From contig NC_090626.1 of the NCBI RefSeq assembly GCF_004359215.1, positions 10,005 to 74,004 of the forward strand: a stretch of 64,000 nucleotides of DNA. Direction: 5' to 3'. This document shows, in pieces, positions 43,419 through 54,839 of this stretch (its first letter is position 1; each line of letters opens with the position of its first letter). Origin of the DNA: Bremia lactucae (Eukaryota; Oomycota; Peronosporomycetes; Peronosporales; Peronosporaceae). The notes beneath the pieces were generated by a model. It ran no database searches. It saw only the letters and a program-made list of their open reading frames with translations, and was not told the DNA's origin. The translations under genes were made by a program, and so were the position numbers.

Positions 43419-45000
43419 ATGCCACCTAAAAGGAGCCACGTTAGTGGGTCGTCTGCGAAGACGCCCACTCAACCTCGCACTAAGCGCACGCGCCGCATTT
43501 AACACGCCAGCACCGTCTAATGCCTTAGTCGAGACGTCGACAGCTACTGCTGCTATCGCATTAACAAGGCTTGAGGATGCAACAGTGATGATGTTTATCC
43601 GTCACTCATTGTCGACTACAATGAGTCGACACCGTTGCCGTCACCTCATAGTAGTGATGCGGACAACGAGCTCATGAGGAATGATGATGCGGGATGCGGC
43701 ATTGCCCATCCAAACTTCTCTCGCGGCTCACAACATGGAGACAGCAACATTTACAAATGCTGTCTCGTCGTCTGTGCTGGAAAGCGCAGCGACAGGTAAT
43801 GAGAGCGCGGTCCATAAAGGCGCAGCCGCTTCTTCGTTGGATAAAACCACAACGCCTATGCTCAGACCATCATCCATAATGGTTCTGACATAGAGGTTTC
43901 GGAGCCTTAAAGCTCCTTCGACGACAAGTGAACGTGCTCAGTCGGTGTCACAAGCCAGTCGCTTAGAACGTGGCTATGTGACGGGTGGCATATCTCTGAT
44001 GCCCCCTCCATCTTAATGGTCTCGTTCAAAACGGGCCAAGAGCGTCGCTTCTAGGGCGCGCTCTTCTAGACGCACATAATTATTATGCCATCGTTAAGTC
44101 ATGGAAGGGTCAGGAAAAATCGCTTAGGCGTATTTTATCGATCCCGGTCGTGTTGCGTCCAAATAAAACGCTCGACCAATACGAGGCGAAATTCTTACGC
44201 CGCATTCATCCGCATTCTGATGCGATGAAAAAGCGGTCGCAACGAATTCATTTCGCCCGCTTGCGCGTGAAAGAAATCATGGGCGGTACCGTATCCCCTG
44301 TTTTTTTCTCACAACGCTGTTTCTGCTAGTCCATTTCAGACTATCGAAGAGGCCTCAGCTGATGCATGTGTGTGTGTGGGGGGGACATAGCAGTCATCAA
44401 GCCGAGCACATCAATACGTAAGGTATCGGTCGAGTCCCAAGAGTCGAAACTCTTCGGGTAACCTTTCCATTGGACGAGCATTTGATATCATTTCCTCACG
44501 GAGTAGAGGGCAAGCAACCTTTCAACAAGAAAGCGTGAATTCCGACCCGCATCCATCCGTGCAGGCGGCGCCCGATAGGAGTGGCGATTTCGCCCACCTA
44601 ATCGCGGCTGCCTTACCTTCGTCCGTTTAGTCGCAGGCGTTAAACGCTGCCAAACGACGTTTTATGTATCGCGAAGGTCAAATCTTGCGACTGACCTCGA
44701 ATCTTTATAATGTCAGAGCGTAGGCTCGTCAGGGTTATGAACGCCTGAAGACTCGCTTAAACCTTTTTGAGCGAATAATTCTGAGGAATCCGCGTTACTC
44801 GCGTGATGTCCTTCACTCTCCGAGTCCTGTTCGTGGTGGGGGGAGTCGATCGGCTAAGTTTTTCGCCTTCCCCGTCTACCTCACTGGAACGACGCTCGAT
44901 TTACAGTCGGCTAGGGATATGTGACCTCATTTGTGTCTACACCTATTCAGACGACCCACGTAAAATACGGGGTGCGTCTTCATATACGGGGGAAGGGTGA
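43419..45000 (+). pseudogene. Antisense accessory frame of E3
   Basis: Between the 3' LTR and the end of integrase the plus strand reads protein-like sequence with few interruptions: MPPKRSHVSGSSAKTPTQPR (43419), then from about 44083 IVKSWKGQEKSLRRILSIPV, PNKTLDQYEAKFLRRIHPHS and AMKKRSQRIHFARLRVKEIM, a frameshift at a T7 run (44300), and later DRSGDFAHLIAAALPSS and YERLKTRLNLFERIILRNPR (to about 44800). It is basic and Arg/Lys-rich. I recognise no family. It runs opposite to gag-pol, converging on the integrase end. The second copy (46777-47673) is part of the duplication. Confidence 0.5.
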
Positions 45001-45027
45001 GCCTATAATTTAGATCTCCAACCTCTT

Positions 45028-46109
45028 CTACCACCGTAAAAAGCTCAATGAAACGCGGCAACAACTTCGTAGTACCTCCAGGTGGTACAGAAATTGCAAT
45101 TTTAGGACGGGTAGCAGTACTTGATAGTATTTTTCACCCAGTCTAAAGCGTTCATTATTTTTGCGACCATTTCGGTCCGCATATTCTTTTTTAGTGTCCT
45201 GTGCGCTTGCCATTGCGTCACGGACTTTTTGTGGGATGGCTAATCGCTCATCCACAAACCGTTGAGCCTCGCTCACGCTTTTAGCATCAAACTCGCCTAT
45301 GAAACCGCCGATAGGTCGGTCATAGGACGTAGTTTTATTGACCACTGCTAAACTGGCAGGGTCACTAAGGCAAGTTTCTGTCTTTGATAGGATACCTCAT
45401 GGGTCATCGTCATGTTGACGAAACTATGTCCCTCTTTCGCACCGAGCATAGTGAGGAGCCCTACCCCACTAAGCCTCGGGCTGCGCACAAATGAGACTGG
45501 CGTCCAAGGTTGGCGCAGTTCTAATTTGAAACGGTGTCTCACCCGTACTGTTGGGATACTGTGATTTATAGCGAATTCCACAAAGGGCAATTGCTTGCTC
45601 CACTCCTTAGAGTTGCTTTAGTGCGTAAGACATTCGCCACGACCCGATTGACACGTTCGGTTTGGCCATCGGTCTGGGGGTGATCTGCGGTCGACATGTG
45701 GAGATTGCTACCTAGCAGCTGGAACACATGTCACCAAAAACTAGACGTAAATCGTGGATCCTGGTCCTATATTAAGAACTCGGGCATCCCATGTAGTCGG
45801 TAAACATGATATAAGAACAAGAGAGCTGCCTCCTTCCCTGTCATCGATGTTTTACATGGTGCTAAGTGTACCATTTTGCTCAGTCTGTCTACAAAGACGA
45901 CGAGCTCCGTCCGACCATTATGATAGGGCAGCATGCCAAACATAAAGTCCAGACTTACTGACTTCCAACAGTTGGTTGGAATTGGTAGCGGCTTCGGTGG
46001 CGCACTGCTGGACGGTGGGTTGCAAGCTTAATCCACTGACACTATTCGCAAGAGCGAATACAGTTGGCTTCCCGTCTATAAAGGTGTGGCCACCAAATTC
46101 CTCGGTCCT
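45028..46109 (-). pseudogene. E3 integrase, copy 1
   Basis: Minus-strand frames read integrase C-terminal parts: [17 protein letters not shown] and TPVSFVRSPRLSG (45590-45460), then RFVDERLAIPQKVRDAMASA and KEYADRNGRKNNERFRLGEK (45290-45120). The core catalytic part (45600-46100) is broken by stops. The identical copy is at 47701-48782. Confidence 0.8.
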
Positions 46110-46775
46110 TCAAATCGATGTCTTTTCTCGGCCCAGATGCCCACTAGATGGCGCATCATGGAGCTCGTGAAGGATCATCAGCTCGTGATCTGTTCCGGGA
46201 GGTACATAGATTCTCAAGGGATCACAAGGCGACAGCTGATGCCATAACAGGCCAACGCTGTAGCTAAAGCGATTTAGCTTAGCTTTCAGGTGCAACGGAA
46301 GGGAAACCTTTCGTCCACCAAAGTGACCCAACAGCAGGCGACAATGGTCGTCCTGACTGTAGCTCTCTTTTATCTCAGAGGCTAATGAGCTCGTCACGTG
46401 GTATGCCTTCATGGCTGCCAACGTTGACGGCTGAAATTGTGCTTTAGCACTAGACACACTTTCCTGGTGTCTTACCTCGAAGTCTGGTCTGCGCGATAAA
46501 GCGTCAGCCAAGACATTCGACTTACCCGGCTTATATTCAACTTTGAAATTAAATTCAGAGAAGAATGTGAGCCATCTTGCCATTCTAGGCGAGAGGTGCG
46601 GTGAGTTTATTGCGGTCCGCAGTGATGCGTGATCCGTATAAACCACAAATGGTTCGGTGCCCAATAGGTGCACACGAAACTTGACAAGAGCATACTTTAT
46701 TGAAAGTAGCTCTTTGTCATGCACAGGGTAATTCAGTTCCGCGGCTTTTAATAGCCGGGACTGATAAGAGATGAC
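46110..46775 (-). pseudogene. E3 RNase H and integrase zinc region, copy 1
   Basis: An open frame of 204 codons (46724-46110) reads RNase H (KFRVHLLGTEPFVVYTDHAS, MARWLTFFSEFNFKVEYKPG, VLADALSRRPDFE) and then the linker and integrase zinc region (VPPGTDHELMILHELHDAPS, GHLGREKT). Copy 2 (48783-49448) has the same protein with several substitutions and frame damage in the first 110 codons. Confidence 0.85.
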
Positions 46776-46776
46776 N

Positions 46777-49448
46777 GAAGGGTCAGGAAAAATCGCTTAG
46801 GCGTATTTTATCGATCCCGGTCGTGTTGCGTCCAAATAAAACGCTCGACCAATACGAGGCGAAATTCTTACGCCGCATTCATCCGCATTCTGATGCGATG
46901 AAAAAGCGGTCGCAACGAATTCATTTCGCCCGCTTGCGCGTGAAAGAAATCATGGGCGGTACCGTATCCCCTGTTTTTTTCTCACAACGCTGTTTCTGCT
47001 AGTCCATTTCAGACTATCGAAGAGGCCTCAGCTGATGCATGTGTGTGTGTGGGGGGGACATAGCAGTCATCAAGCCGAGCACATCAATACGTAAGGTATC
47101 GGTCGAGTCCCAAGAGTCGAAACTCTTCGGGTAACCTTTCCATTGGACGAGCATTTGATATCATTTCCTCACGGAGTAGAGGGCAAGCAACCTTTCAACA
47201 AGAAAGCGTGAATTCCGACCCGCATCCATCCGTGCAGGCGGCGCCCGATAGGAGTGGCGATTTCGCCCACCTAATCGCGGCTGCCTTACCTTCGTCCGTT
47301 TAGTCGCAGGCGTTAAACGCTGCCAAACGACGTTTTATGTATCGCGAAGGTCAAATCTTGCGACTGACCTCGAATCTTTATAATGTCAGAGCGTAGGCTC
47401 GTCAGGGTTATGAACGCCTGAAGACTCGCTTAAACCTTTTTGAGCGAATAATTCTGAGGAATCCGCGTTACTCGCGTGATGTCCTTCACTCTCCGAGTCC
47501 TGTTCGTGGTGGGGGGAGTCGATCGGCTAAGTTTTTCGCCTTCCCCGTCTACCTCACTGGAACGACGCTCGATTTACAGTCGGCTAGGGATATGTGACCT
47601 CATTTGTGTCTACACCTATTCAGACGACCCACGTAAAATACGGGGTGCGTCTTCATATACGGGGGAAGGGTGAGCCTATAATTTAGATCTCCAACCTCTT
47701 CTACCACCGTAAAAAGCTCAATGAAACGCGGCAACAACTTCGTAGTACCTCCAGGTGGTACAGAAATTGCAATTTTAGGACGGGTAGCAGTACTTGATAG
47801 TATTTTTCACCCAGTCTAAAGCGTTCATTATTTTTGCGACCATTTCGGTCCGCATATTCTTTTTTAGTGTCCTGTGCGCTTGCCATTGCGTCACGGACTT
47901 TTTGTGGGATGGCTAATCGCTCATCCACAAACCGTTGAGCCTCGCTCACGCTTTTAGCATCAAACTCGCCTATGAAACCGCCGATAGGTCGGTCATAGGA
48001 CGTAGTTTTATTGACCACTGCTAAACTGGCAGGGTCACTAAGGCAAGTTTCTGTCTTTGATAGGATACCTCATGGGTCATCGTCATGTTGACGAAACTAT
48101 GTCCCTCTTTCGCACCGAGCATAGTGAGGAGCCCTACCCCACTAAGCCTCGGGCTGCGCACAAATGAGACTGGCGTCCAAGGTTGGCGCAGTTCTAATTT
48201 GAAACGGTGTCTCACCCGTACTGTTGGGATACTGTGATTTATAGCGAATTCCACAAAGGGCAATTGCTTGCTCCACTCCTTAGAGTTGCTTTAGTGCGTA
48301 AGACATTCGCCACGACCCGATTGACACGTTCGGTTTGGCCATCGGTCTGGGGGTGATCTGCGGTCGACATGTGGAGATTGCTACCTAGCAGCTGGAACAC
48401 ATGTCACCAAAAACTAGACGTAAATCGTGGATCCTGGTCCTATATTAAGAACTCGGGCATCCCATGTAGTCGGTAAACATGATATAAGAACAAGAGAGCT
48501 GCCTCCTTCCCTGTCATCGATGTTTTACATGGTGCTAAGTGTACCATTTTGCTCAGTCTGTCTACAAAGACGACGAGCTCCGTCCGACCATTATGATAGG
48601 GCAGCATGCCAAACATAAAGTCCAGACTTACTGACTTCCAACAGTTGGTTGGAATTGGTAGCGGCTTCGGTGGCGCACTGCTGGACGGTGGGTTGCAAGC
48701 TTAATCCACTGACACTATTCGCAAGAGCGAATACAGTTGGCTTCCCGTCTATAAAGGTGTGGCCACCAAATTCCTCGGTCCTTCAAATCGATGTCTTTTC
48801 TCGGCCCAGATGCCCACTAGATGGCGCATCATGGAGCTCGTGAAGGATCATCAGCTCGTGATCTGTTCCGGGAGGTACATAGATTCTCAAGGGATCACAA
48901 GGCGACAGCTGATGCCATAACAGGCCAACGCTGTAGCTAAAGCGATTTAGCTTAGCTTTCAGGTGCAACGGAAGGGAAACCTTTCGTCCACCAAAGTGAC
49001 CCAACAGCAGGCGACAATGGTCGTCCTGACTGTAGCTCTCTTTTATCTCAGAGGCTAATGAGCTCGTCACGTGGTATGCCTTCATGGCTGCCAAAGTTGA
49101 CGGCTGAAATTGTGCTTTAGCACTAGAGACACTTTCTGGTGTCTTACCTCGAAGTCTGGCCTGCGCGATAAAGCATCAGCCAAGACACTCGACTTACCCG
49201 GCTTGTATTCAACTTTAAAATTAAATTTAGAGAAGAATGTAAGCCATCTTGTCATTCTAGGCGAGAGGTGCGGTGAGTTTATTGCGGTCCGCAGTGATGC
49301 GTGATCCGTATAAACCACAAGTGGTTAGGTGCCCAGTAGGTGCAGGCGAAACTTGACAAGATCATACTTATTTGAAAGTAGCTCTTTGTCATGCAAGGAG
49401 TAGTTCAGTTCCGCGGCTTTTTAAAGCCGATACTGATAAGAGATGACG
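46777..49448 (-). repeat. Duplicated segment, copy 2 (right contig)
   Basis: Starts immediately after the N with the same bases as 44104 and carries the same antisense frame, integrase and RNase H. All open frames are identical to copy 1 up to 49094. Beyond 49448 the sequence continues uniquely into RT. Confidence 0.9.
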
Positions 49449-49835
49449 CGGTCAACGCCGTCGTCATCCTTCTGCATGAGCGCGCTGCCGATTGCAGTAT
49501 TACTTGTATCGCATACAACGCTAAAGGGCGTATCTGCGTCTGGCAATACCAAGATCGGTGCTTCTACAAGAGATTGCCTCACTGATGTGAAGGCATCATC
49601 TTGTTTATTTAACCAAACCCATTCTGTGTCCTTTTTAAGGAGGTCAGATAATGTTTTAGTTTGCTCAGCATAGTTTTGGCTATATTTATGCTAGCAATTA
49701 GCGAGCCCTAGGAATTGGCGCAAACCCTTCATATGCCGTGGGATTGGCCATTCTTTTACTAATTCTACCTTGTCTAGGTATGTTCTTACATCACACGTAC
49801 CTACGATGCAACCCAGCACAGGTATCTCAGGGAAC
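49448..49835 (-). pseudogene. E3 RT C-terminus
   Basis: Minus strand: PEIPVLGCIVGTCDVRTYLD, VELVKEWPIPRHMKGLRQFL (49830-49700), then LLKKDTEWVWLNKQDDAFTS and VVCDTSNTAIGSALMQKDDD (49640-49460), the RT connection and start of RNase H. The upstream RT core is missing from this strand. Confidence 0.8.
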
Positions 49836-50425
49836 CTTATTGATAAAGACGACGGGCCTTCGAACGAGGTGTTTGAGGCCGTCAAATACGAAATTGCGGA
49901 GGCATTCTCAGTTGAGGTGCTCCGGCAAGTCTTTAAATCTGCCGAGGAGATAGTAAATCTGCCGAGGAGATAGTAAATCTGCCGAGGAGATAGTAATCTG
50001 CTGAGGAGATAGTAAATCTGCCGAGGAGATAGTAAATCTGCCGAGGAGATAGTAAATCTGCCGCGGAGATAGTAAATTTCCCGGAGATGTCGTGAATTAT
50101 GCTGCTTGCCGAATTAAAGGAAGCAAAGATCCACGAAATCGTCACAGTAGTTCCGGAAGAGAACATGGTGGAATATTGCTTGTCGTCCACAATGAACGGC
50201 CCCAAGGTTTAAGAAACGCACCAGCGACATTCAACGGAGTGGTAGCTCACGTGATGCGTCAGCACCGTGCCTACGCGCCACATTACTTTGACGATATATT
50301 CGTGCATATTAGGGCCGAGGACGGGCTGAGCGCAATAGAGTCGCACAAGCGTTAATTAGACGCTGTGTTGCAGAATTTGAAGGACGCTCAATTGTACGTC
50401 AACTTGCAAAAGTGCGTCAATCACC
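49835..50425 (+). pseudogene. E3 protease-RT linker and RT core on the opposite strand
   Basis: Plus strand: NEVFEAVKYEIAEAFSVEVL (49858), a tandem-repeat expansion, LLAELKEAKIHEIVTVVPEE (50100), then directly PQGLRNAPATFNGVVAHVMR and the active-site strand YFDDIFVHIRAE (50200-50330), ending near KCV at 50420. The flanking minus strand lacks exactly the RT part from PQGL to KC, so this is an inverted segment of pol carrying also part of the linker. The FDD motif is intact. Confidence 0.75.
49935..50094 (+). repeat. 20-bp tandem repeat, about seven units plus a degenerate eighth
   Basis: Unit TAAATCTGCCGAGGAGATAG. One unit lacks a base and the last ones carry changes (CCGCGG; TTTCCCGG). The unit has grown inside the sequence coding for EEIVNLP, and since 20 is not a multiple of three it breaks the frame. 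Confidence 0.9.
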
Positions 50426-50426
50426 A

Positions 50427-50842
50427 AGCCACTCCCAAAGCATACCGCTTGGGGTTCTTACAGCTGTTTTGACTACATCGGACTCTCTCATGAGTACCTA
50501 TAGTAGCCATCCTTTAATTCCAACGCGGAACGATAATTGACTTTCCTATGGAGTTGAAAAAACAGTTCAGCTTATTGTAAGCATGAGCCAAGCGCCATCC
50601 ACCTGTGGCTTTACGCACACAAAAAGACGGGCTACAGTTAGGCGAAGTGCTTTTTCACGTACATGTTTCGCTTTGGCTCGCTTATCGAAGAACTCATCGA
50701 TATAATCGACTTGGTCTTTCGGCAACGGCCATTGCCTGGTCACACAATACTTGGTGTCCGGTTCGAGGTCCATTTCGTGCCAGATGAACCTATCTGCTGG
50801 CGGCTCGGCACTTCTTCTGGAAAGACATCGCGATGTTTCCAC
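50427..50842 (-). pseudogene. E3 RT N-terminus
   Basis: Minus strand: MDLEPDTKYCVTRQWPLPKD and DQVDYIDEFFDKRAKAKHVR (50785-50690), then a segment reading RKATGGWRLAHAYNKLNCFF in another frame, and finally GMLWEWLG near 50450, where the strand switches. Confidence 0.8.
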
Positions 50843-50915
50843 AGAGCCTTAAAGAACGGACTGTCTCTCGAAACATCCCAGCCTTGAACAGCGAACCGTT
50901 TCTTTTTGTCCGTTT

Positions 50916-51602
50916 TTAGGACGCTCTAGAAAGTGATCCAAAGGTCACTCGTTTAGACGTGTCTTTGACCGTCCTAATCTGTCCGGTACTCGTTCTTCGA
51001 GTCACCACGACCTTTGTCTGGGAAGCGGGTGCCGTTGCTTTCCTGGCTAACGCACCCCTTCTAACCGCACCAGGCTCTAGGCCCTGTGCCGGTTCATGCG
51101 ATGCTTGACTTCCTGTCAGCTCGCTGCCTACTGCCACAGGCTCTCTGCTCCGTGCAGGACTATGGGACACACGACTACTTGTCATTGCCCTTTTCACTAC
51201 CTCAGTCTCCACGAGCTGGGTAGGATTTGGTGACGTTTGACATCCTGTCAGCGTACCCTTAACTGTGTTCGACACGACAACAGTTGCATACGCCTCTCGC
51301 AGGAGCACATTCTTTCCGGTGTCCTGCGTAGCGTTCGCAACTGTGCGTGTACGCCAGTCTATCCATGGTTGGTGATTTGCCAACCACGGCATGCCTAGGA
51401 CGAGGTCATACGGCCTCTCCATACCGAGCCTTGTGAAATTCACTTTACAAGAGAAGTCACGATTGCTGAAGGCGAGTTCTACCTGAATTTCCTCAAACTT
51501 GACGAGCGCACCGTTTCCTAAACAAACGGTCGCCTCTTCTTGCTTGCCATCCTGGCAAAGTGACTCAAAGTGCCGCGAGTCAAGCAAAAATTTGTGATGC
51601 AC
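50916..51602 (-). CDS. E3 aspartic protease and downstream linker (228 codons)
   Basis: The frame opens past the catalytic DSGA turn and reads ESLCQDGKQEEATVCLGNGA, then the second half of a gypsy protease (YDLVLGMPWLANHQPWIDWR), then a long Ser/Thr/Pro-rich linker toward RT. It is the longest undamaged frame of E3. Residues upstream of the first listed codon, in another frame, would supply the active-site aspartate. Confidence 0.75.
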   Translation of the reverse strand: MHHKFLLDSRHFESLCQDGKQEEATVCLGNGALVKFEEIQVELAFSNRDFSCKVNFTRLGMERPYDLVLGMPWLANHQPWIDWRTRTVANATQDTGKNVLLREAYATVVVSNTVKGTLTGCQTSPNPTQLVETEVVKRAMTSSRVSHSPARSREPVAVGSELTGSQASHEPAQGLEPGAVRRGALARKATAPASQTKVVVTRRTSTGQIRTVKDTSKRVTFGSLSRAS

Positions 51603-51754
51603 CCGAATCCAGCAGGAGGGTCATCACACGGTCATAGCCTCTTACTTGAGCGTTATAGACCTGCAGGGTTAAGGCCTGAAATTATAAGACCTCAGGGACT
51701 ATGCTACCTATTTGTTCGACAACTTTCCACTAAGGGGTAGCTTCAGAGTCCGCG

Positions 51755-52585
51755 TCAGTTGGTCATCCCGCCCCTACTGTGCTCCTGCATTCCCGACCCC
51801 TCAGTGGTCGATGCAGAGCTCATGCATCTCGCACGCTCGTTCTTGCCGTCGTCCTTTGGGTAGAGATTCATCTTGCTGAACATCTTTGCCCCAGCAGGGA
51901 CCCTGGCATAGCAGCGAGTCATCAGATGACCGCGCTTGCCGCATTTATAGCAGACAACGTCTGCATTGCCCAACTCCACGGGAGTGGCATCTGACCTCTC
52001 ATCCGACGGCCTATACCAAGCTGTCGCTGAGGCACTGTTGTAGGATCGCTCCGCAACCAAGGTATTTGGATTGCCTCTTCCATCGTCAACGGCACCTTTT
52101 TGAAAAGAGCCTGTCGCGATGGGCCATGCCGTAGTCTGTTCATAAACGTGGAATCCATAATGTGCTCCGGAATCGGACCTACGGTAATGGACGCCGACAG
52201 CGAGCGAATCTCTTGCACATACTCTTGCAGAGATCGCTTCGCCTGTCGCGCTCCAAAGAAGCGCGCCTGAAGCAACACTTCGCTGTTCGGCGGCTGGTAC
52301 ATGGTGCGAATCTTTTCCTTAAAGATAGCCCATGTAGGAACCGCCTTTCTGTCCGCCATAAGCACCGCGTAAGCCCACTCTGAGGCCTTACCGCGCAGGT
52401 GCGACATGACGTACGACACCATTTGGCTGGCGTCCTCGATGAGCTGCGCGATACCGCATTGCTCCACGGATAACAGCCGGTGGACAAATGTGCGCAGTTC
52501 CATCGAACTTGGGCGAGTCCATCCGAATGGGCTTCAGCTGATGCGACCGGGCCGAGAGCATCTCAACAGTTCTATTGGGTGCCAT
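51755..52585 (-). CDS. E3 gag with zinc knuckle
   Basis: Overlapping minus frames: 51922-52503 is gag proper (193 codons; AQLIEDASQMVSYVMSHLRG, KASEWAYAVLMADRKAVPTW, QARFFGARQAKRSLQEYVQE, MNRLRHGPSRQALF), and 51755-52060 has the knuckle CYKCGKRGHLMTRC in a neighbouring frame. One frameshift near 52000 separates them. The extreme N-terminus lies in 52585-52860. Confidence 0.8.
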
Positions 52586-52903
52586 ACTCCGAGACTGCTC
52601 ATGCCTCAGCTCATCCTGAGTCTGAGTGACAGACTCCGCCGCAGTATGGCTCTGTGCCTCGGACGCAGCTCTCCGCTGTCAGAGCACGAATGCCTCAAAT
52701 TGCTCCAACTGAGCAACATGTTGCTCAGGAGGACTACCCAGAAGCCTGGCCAGGGCCTGTTCACCAAGTCCCTGCGCCAAGTGCTCTGCCACATCTGATG
52801 ATGTTCGGAGAGGTGGGAGAAATGAGCCCAATAGATATTGAGGCTCACCCTCACGATCACACGTAGAGATGCGGGGGTGTGAAGAATTTCAAGTGCTACC
52901 AAG

Positions 52904-53434
52904 TGTAGGGGGGCACGTCGTAATGCGGCCACGCTCTACTTAGACACACACTCTAGCACAGCGAGGAAGCGTTTAACAAGCTTCTCTTGCGTGCCGTGAG
53001 ATAGTTGGGGTGGATGCCTTAGCAACCTCACCCAACGCACTAAGTACTCTAGTAAAGTGTCGTCACGAGAGCGGTAATCCGGCTCCTCGTGCACACTTAC
53101 TAAGTAGAAAGTAGTTTTCGGACTGATTTTTAATTAATCGCATTACATATAAATACCTATTTTTACCAATCAAAAATGTCATCTCTGTCGATAACACTGA
53201 TATGTATTGCGAGCATATCTTTCTTGATATCTCGCGTAACGGATCACGCTAGCCTTCATCCCTCCTAATGTGAATGCGCCTATGTGCATCATGTACACAA
53301 GGGTGGGTCACAATGTGAACCACACCCAAGTGGTGGGTCTAATTACTTCATCTAAGTAAATGATCATCCCTTTAAGTGCACAAAGTGTACTTAACGGGTA
53401 CTGTGTAACATTAAGGCAACTTTAGCTCATTACA
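52904..53434 (-). repeat. 5' LTR of E3 with primer-binding site
   Basis: 531 bp. On the minus strand the LTR ends CCTACA; after two bases TGGTAGCACTTGAAAT (52886-52901) is the primer site, shared with the LTR at 14469 and near-identical to that of E2. The matching tRNA was not identified. Confidence 0.85.
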
Positions 53435-53651
53435 GGTGTTGACGTCTTTACTTTGGCTATGCTGCTCGAGCATTTCGGCTCGAAGCTTGACTAGCCTAAA
53501 AAGTCAATATATTTCAGCCCTGCCGTAATTCACTCGTGGATTCGTCAGATATCGACATTGCTAGCGCTCTTGATCTTGTGACAAGGGTTTTGCCTCATTT
53601 CAGAACCCTTACGCTCGCACATTCATTAGTTTTGTGGTACTTAATCGCAGT

Positions 53652-54247
53652 TGTAACGGACCCTTTTGCTAGTACTGCTAACAGCAGGTACGGTGCCTTG
53701 ACTACTTCACGTACACGACGTGCAGAAGAAGGTTCTAAGTAGGTAGGTAAGAAGTCGTAGCTGCTAAAGGCAAATTCTAAGGCTTAAGAATAATGGAACA
53801 GTAAGCTGTATTAATATAGTAAGTTCCTACTTAACAATAAATAATCTACTACTGACTTTGTTATATTAACAACAAACTTTGTATGCCTACTTGCGCACCG
53901 TCGTGTCTTGTGACGATTCGCAGGACTGATTTAATTTAGATCAATCAATGAATAGAACCAATGCCTTATTGCGTCAATATTATCAAATTTGTTAATATTG
54001 GAACTATTAAGTAGAAGTTATTAAAGATATGTTTTTGGTATTTCTTTCTTTATTTATTTATTTCCTCTCATAGGAAATAATATTTTTCCTCGTATAGGAT
54101 ATTATATTTTTCCTTTAATAGGAAATAATATTTATGTAACAGAGAATACTGTTATGCCTCGCGCTAAAAATTAGCATTATTGGTTATTATTTGAAATTCC
54201 ATTTTTTGCGCTATTGGTTTTTATCCAAAACTCAATTTGTTTGCGCA
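53652..54247 (+). repeat. 5' LTR of E5 (about 596 bp)
   Basis: Starts TGTAACGGACCC and ends TTGCGCA; aligns with 61190-61799 over its length, including short GGAAATAATATTT repeats at 54060-54135. Confidence 0.8.
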
Positions 54248-54261
54248 TGGTATCAAAGCCC
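54248..54261 (+). other. Primer-binding site of E5
   Basis: TGGTATCAAAGCCC matches the common initiator-methionine tRNA primer site (TGGTATCAGAGC) closely and abuts the LTR. Confidence 0.75.
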
Positions 54262-54531
54262 ATGCGCGTAGCTTGCGAAGTCGCAAAGCTGGCGGCTGCT
54301 CGGACTAGTGTAGCTGCTGGTGATGGTAATGTTTAGTGGACGCTAATGCGTCTACTGTGGGGAACTCCTCCCCTCCTATTCCTAGTGGAGTGACTGGAGT
54401 AAGTAACCTGTTTCTGTTAGTGCAGATGACGGCGGCCAGTCACCAGCTACACCCGTTGTAGGTGACTGGTCCAAGTCGGCGTCATCGCCCGACTCAGTAG
54501 CTACAGTGAAGGTAACCTGACAACCAAAGAG

Positions 54532-54804
54532 GTGATCACGAGGTTGTTTGCCTTGTCGGACCCCTTCGGTGGAGATTTATCTTGTGATGACTCTTTTGAC
54601 GATGACAACTCAGGTGATGTCAGAATCCCTCACCAGAAACGAAGTGATCGCAATGGTCACTTCGAACATCATACTACTAGTGGTGCTAGCATGCATCCCC
54701 AGGGACGAAGTGATTTTAGAAGTCATTTCGAGAGTAATTTTAGCGCTAACGTTAACATGAATCAGAGCAAGAGCGATTGCGGTTTGCTCCAGAAAGAAAC
54801 CTAA
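54532..54804 (+). pseudogene. E5 leader/gag frame
   Basis: A 90-codon Asp/Ser/His-rich frame (LFALSDPFGGDLSCDDSFDD) that is repeated, with changes, at 62039-62272 in the next element of the family. No gag motif is recognisable, but the shared frame at the same distance from the LTR suggests coding. Confidence 0.45.
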
Positions 54805-54839
54805 TTGCCCTCTAACAACAACTGAACTCGTTATCTGTT

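Larger units (their letters stand above)
44104..46775 (-). repeat. Duplicated segment, copy 1 (left contig)
   Basis: 44104-46421 appears identical to 46777-49094 (offset 2673); 46422-46775 aligns with 49095-49448 at roughly 90-95 percent. The single N at 46776 separates the copies. Confidence 0.9.
42757..53434 (-). mobile_element. Ty3/gypsy element E3 with both LTRs
   Basis: 5' LTR 52904-53434, 3' LTR 42757-43291, both TGTA...TACA. Flanks GGTGC (42752-42756) and GGTGT (53435-53439) look like a target-site duplication with one change. Minus-strand order: gag, zinc knuckle, protease, RT, RNase H, integrase; then an antisense frame before the polypurine tract. The 10.7-kb span includes a 2.67-kb near-identical duplication around the N at 46776, so the true element is probably about 8 kb. 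The LTRs differ at roughly one site in ten, so it is not recent. Confidence 0.85.

Noticed and set aside
46777..49094. True tandem duplication of an integrase/RNase H gene
   Set aside because: The copies look identical and are separated by a single N, with divergence only at the far end; an unmerged contig overlap explains this better.
49935..50094. CRISPR-like array of 20-bp repeats
   Set aside because: The units abut without spacers and arise from a pol coding segment in a eukaryotic genome; this is a slippage tandem repeat.
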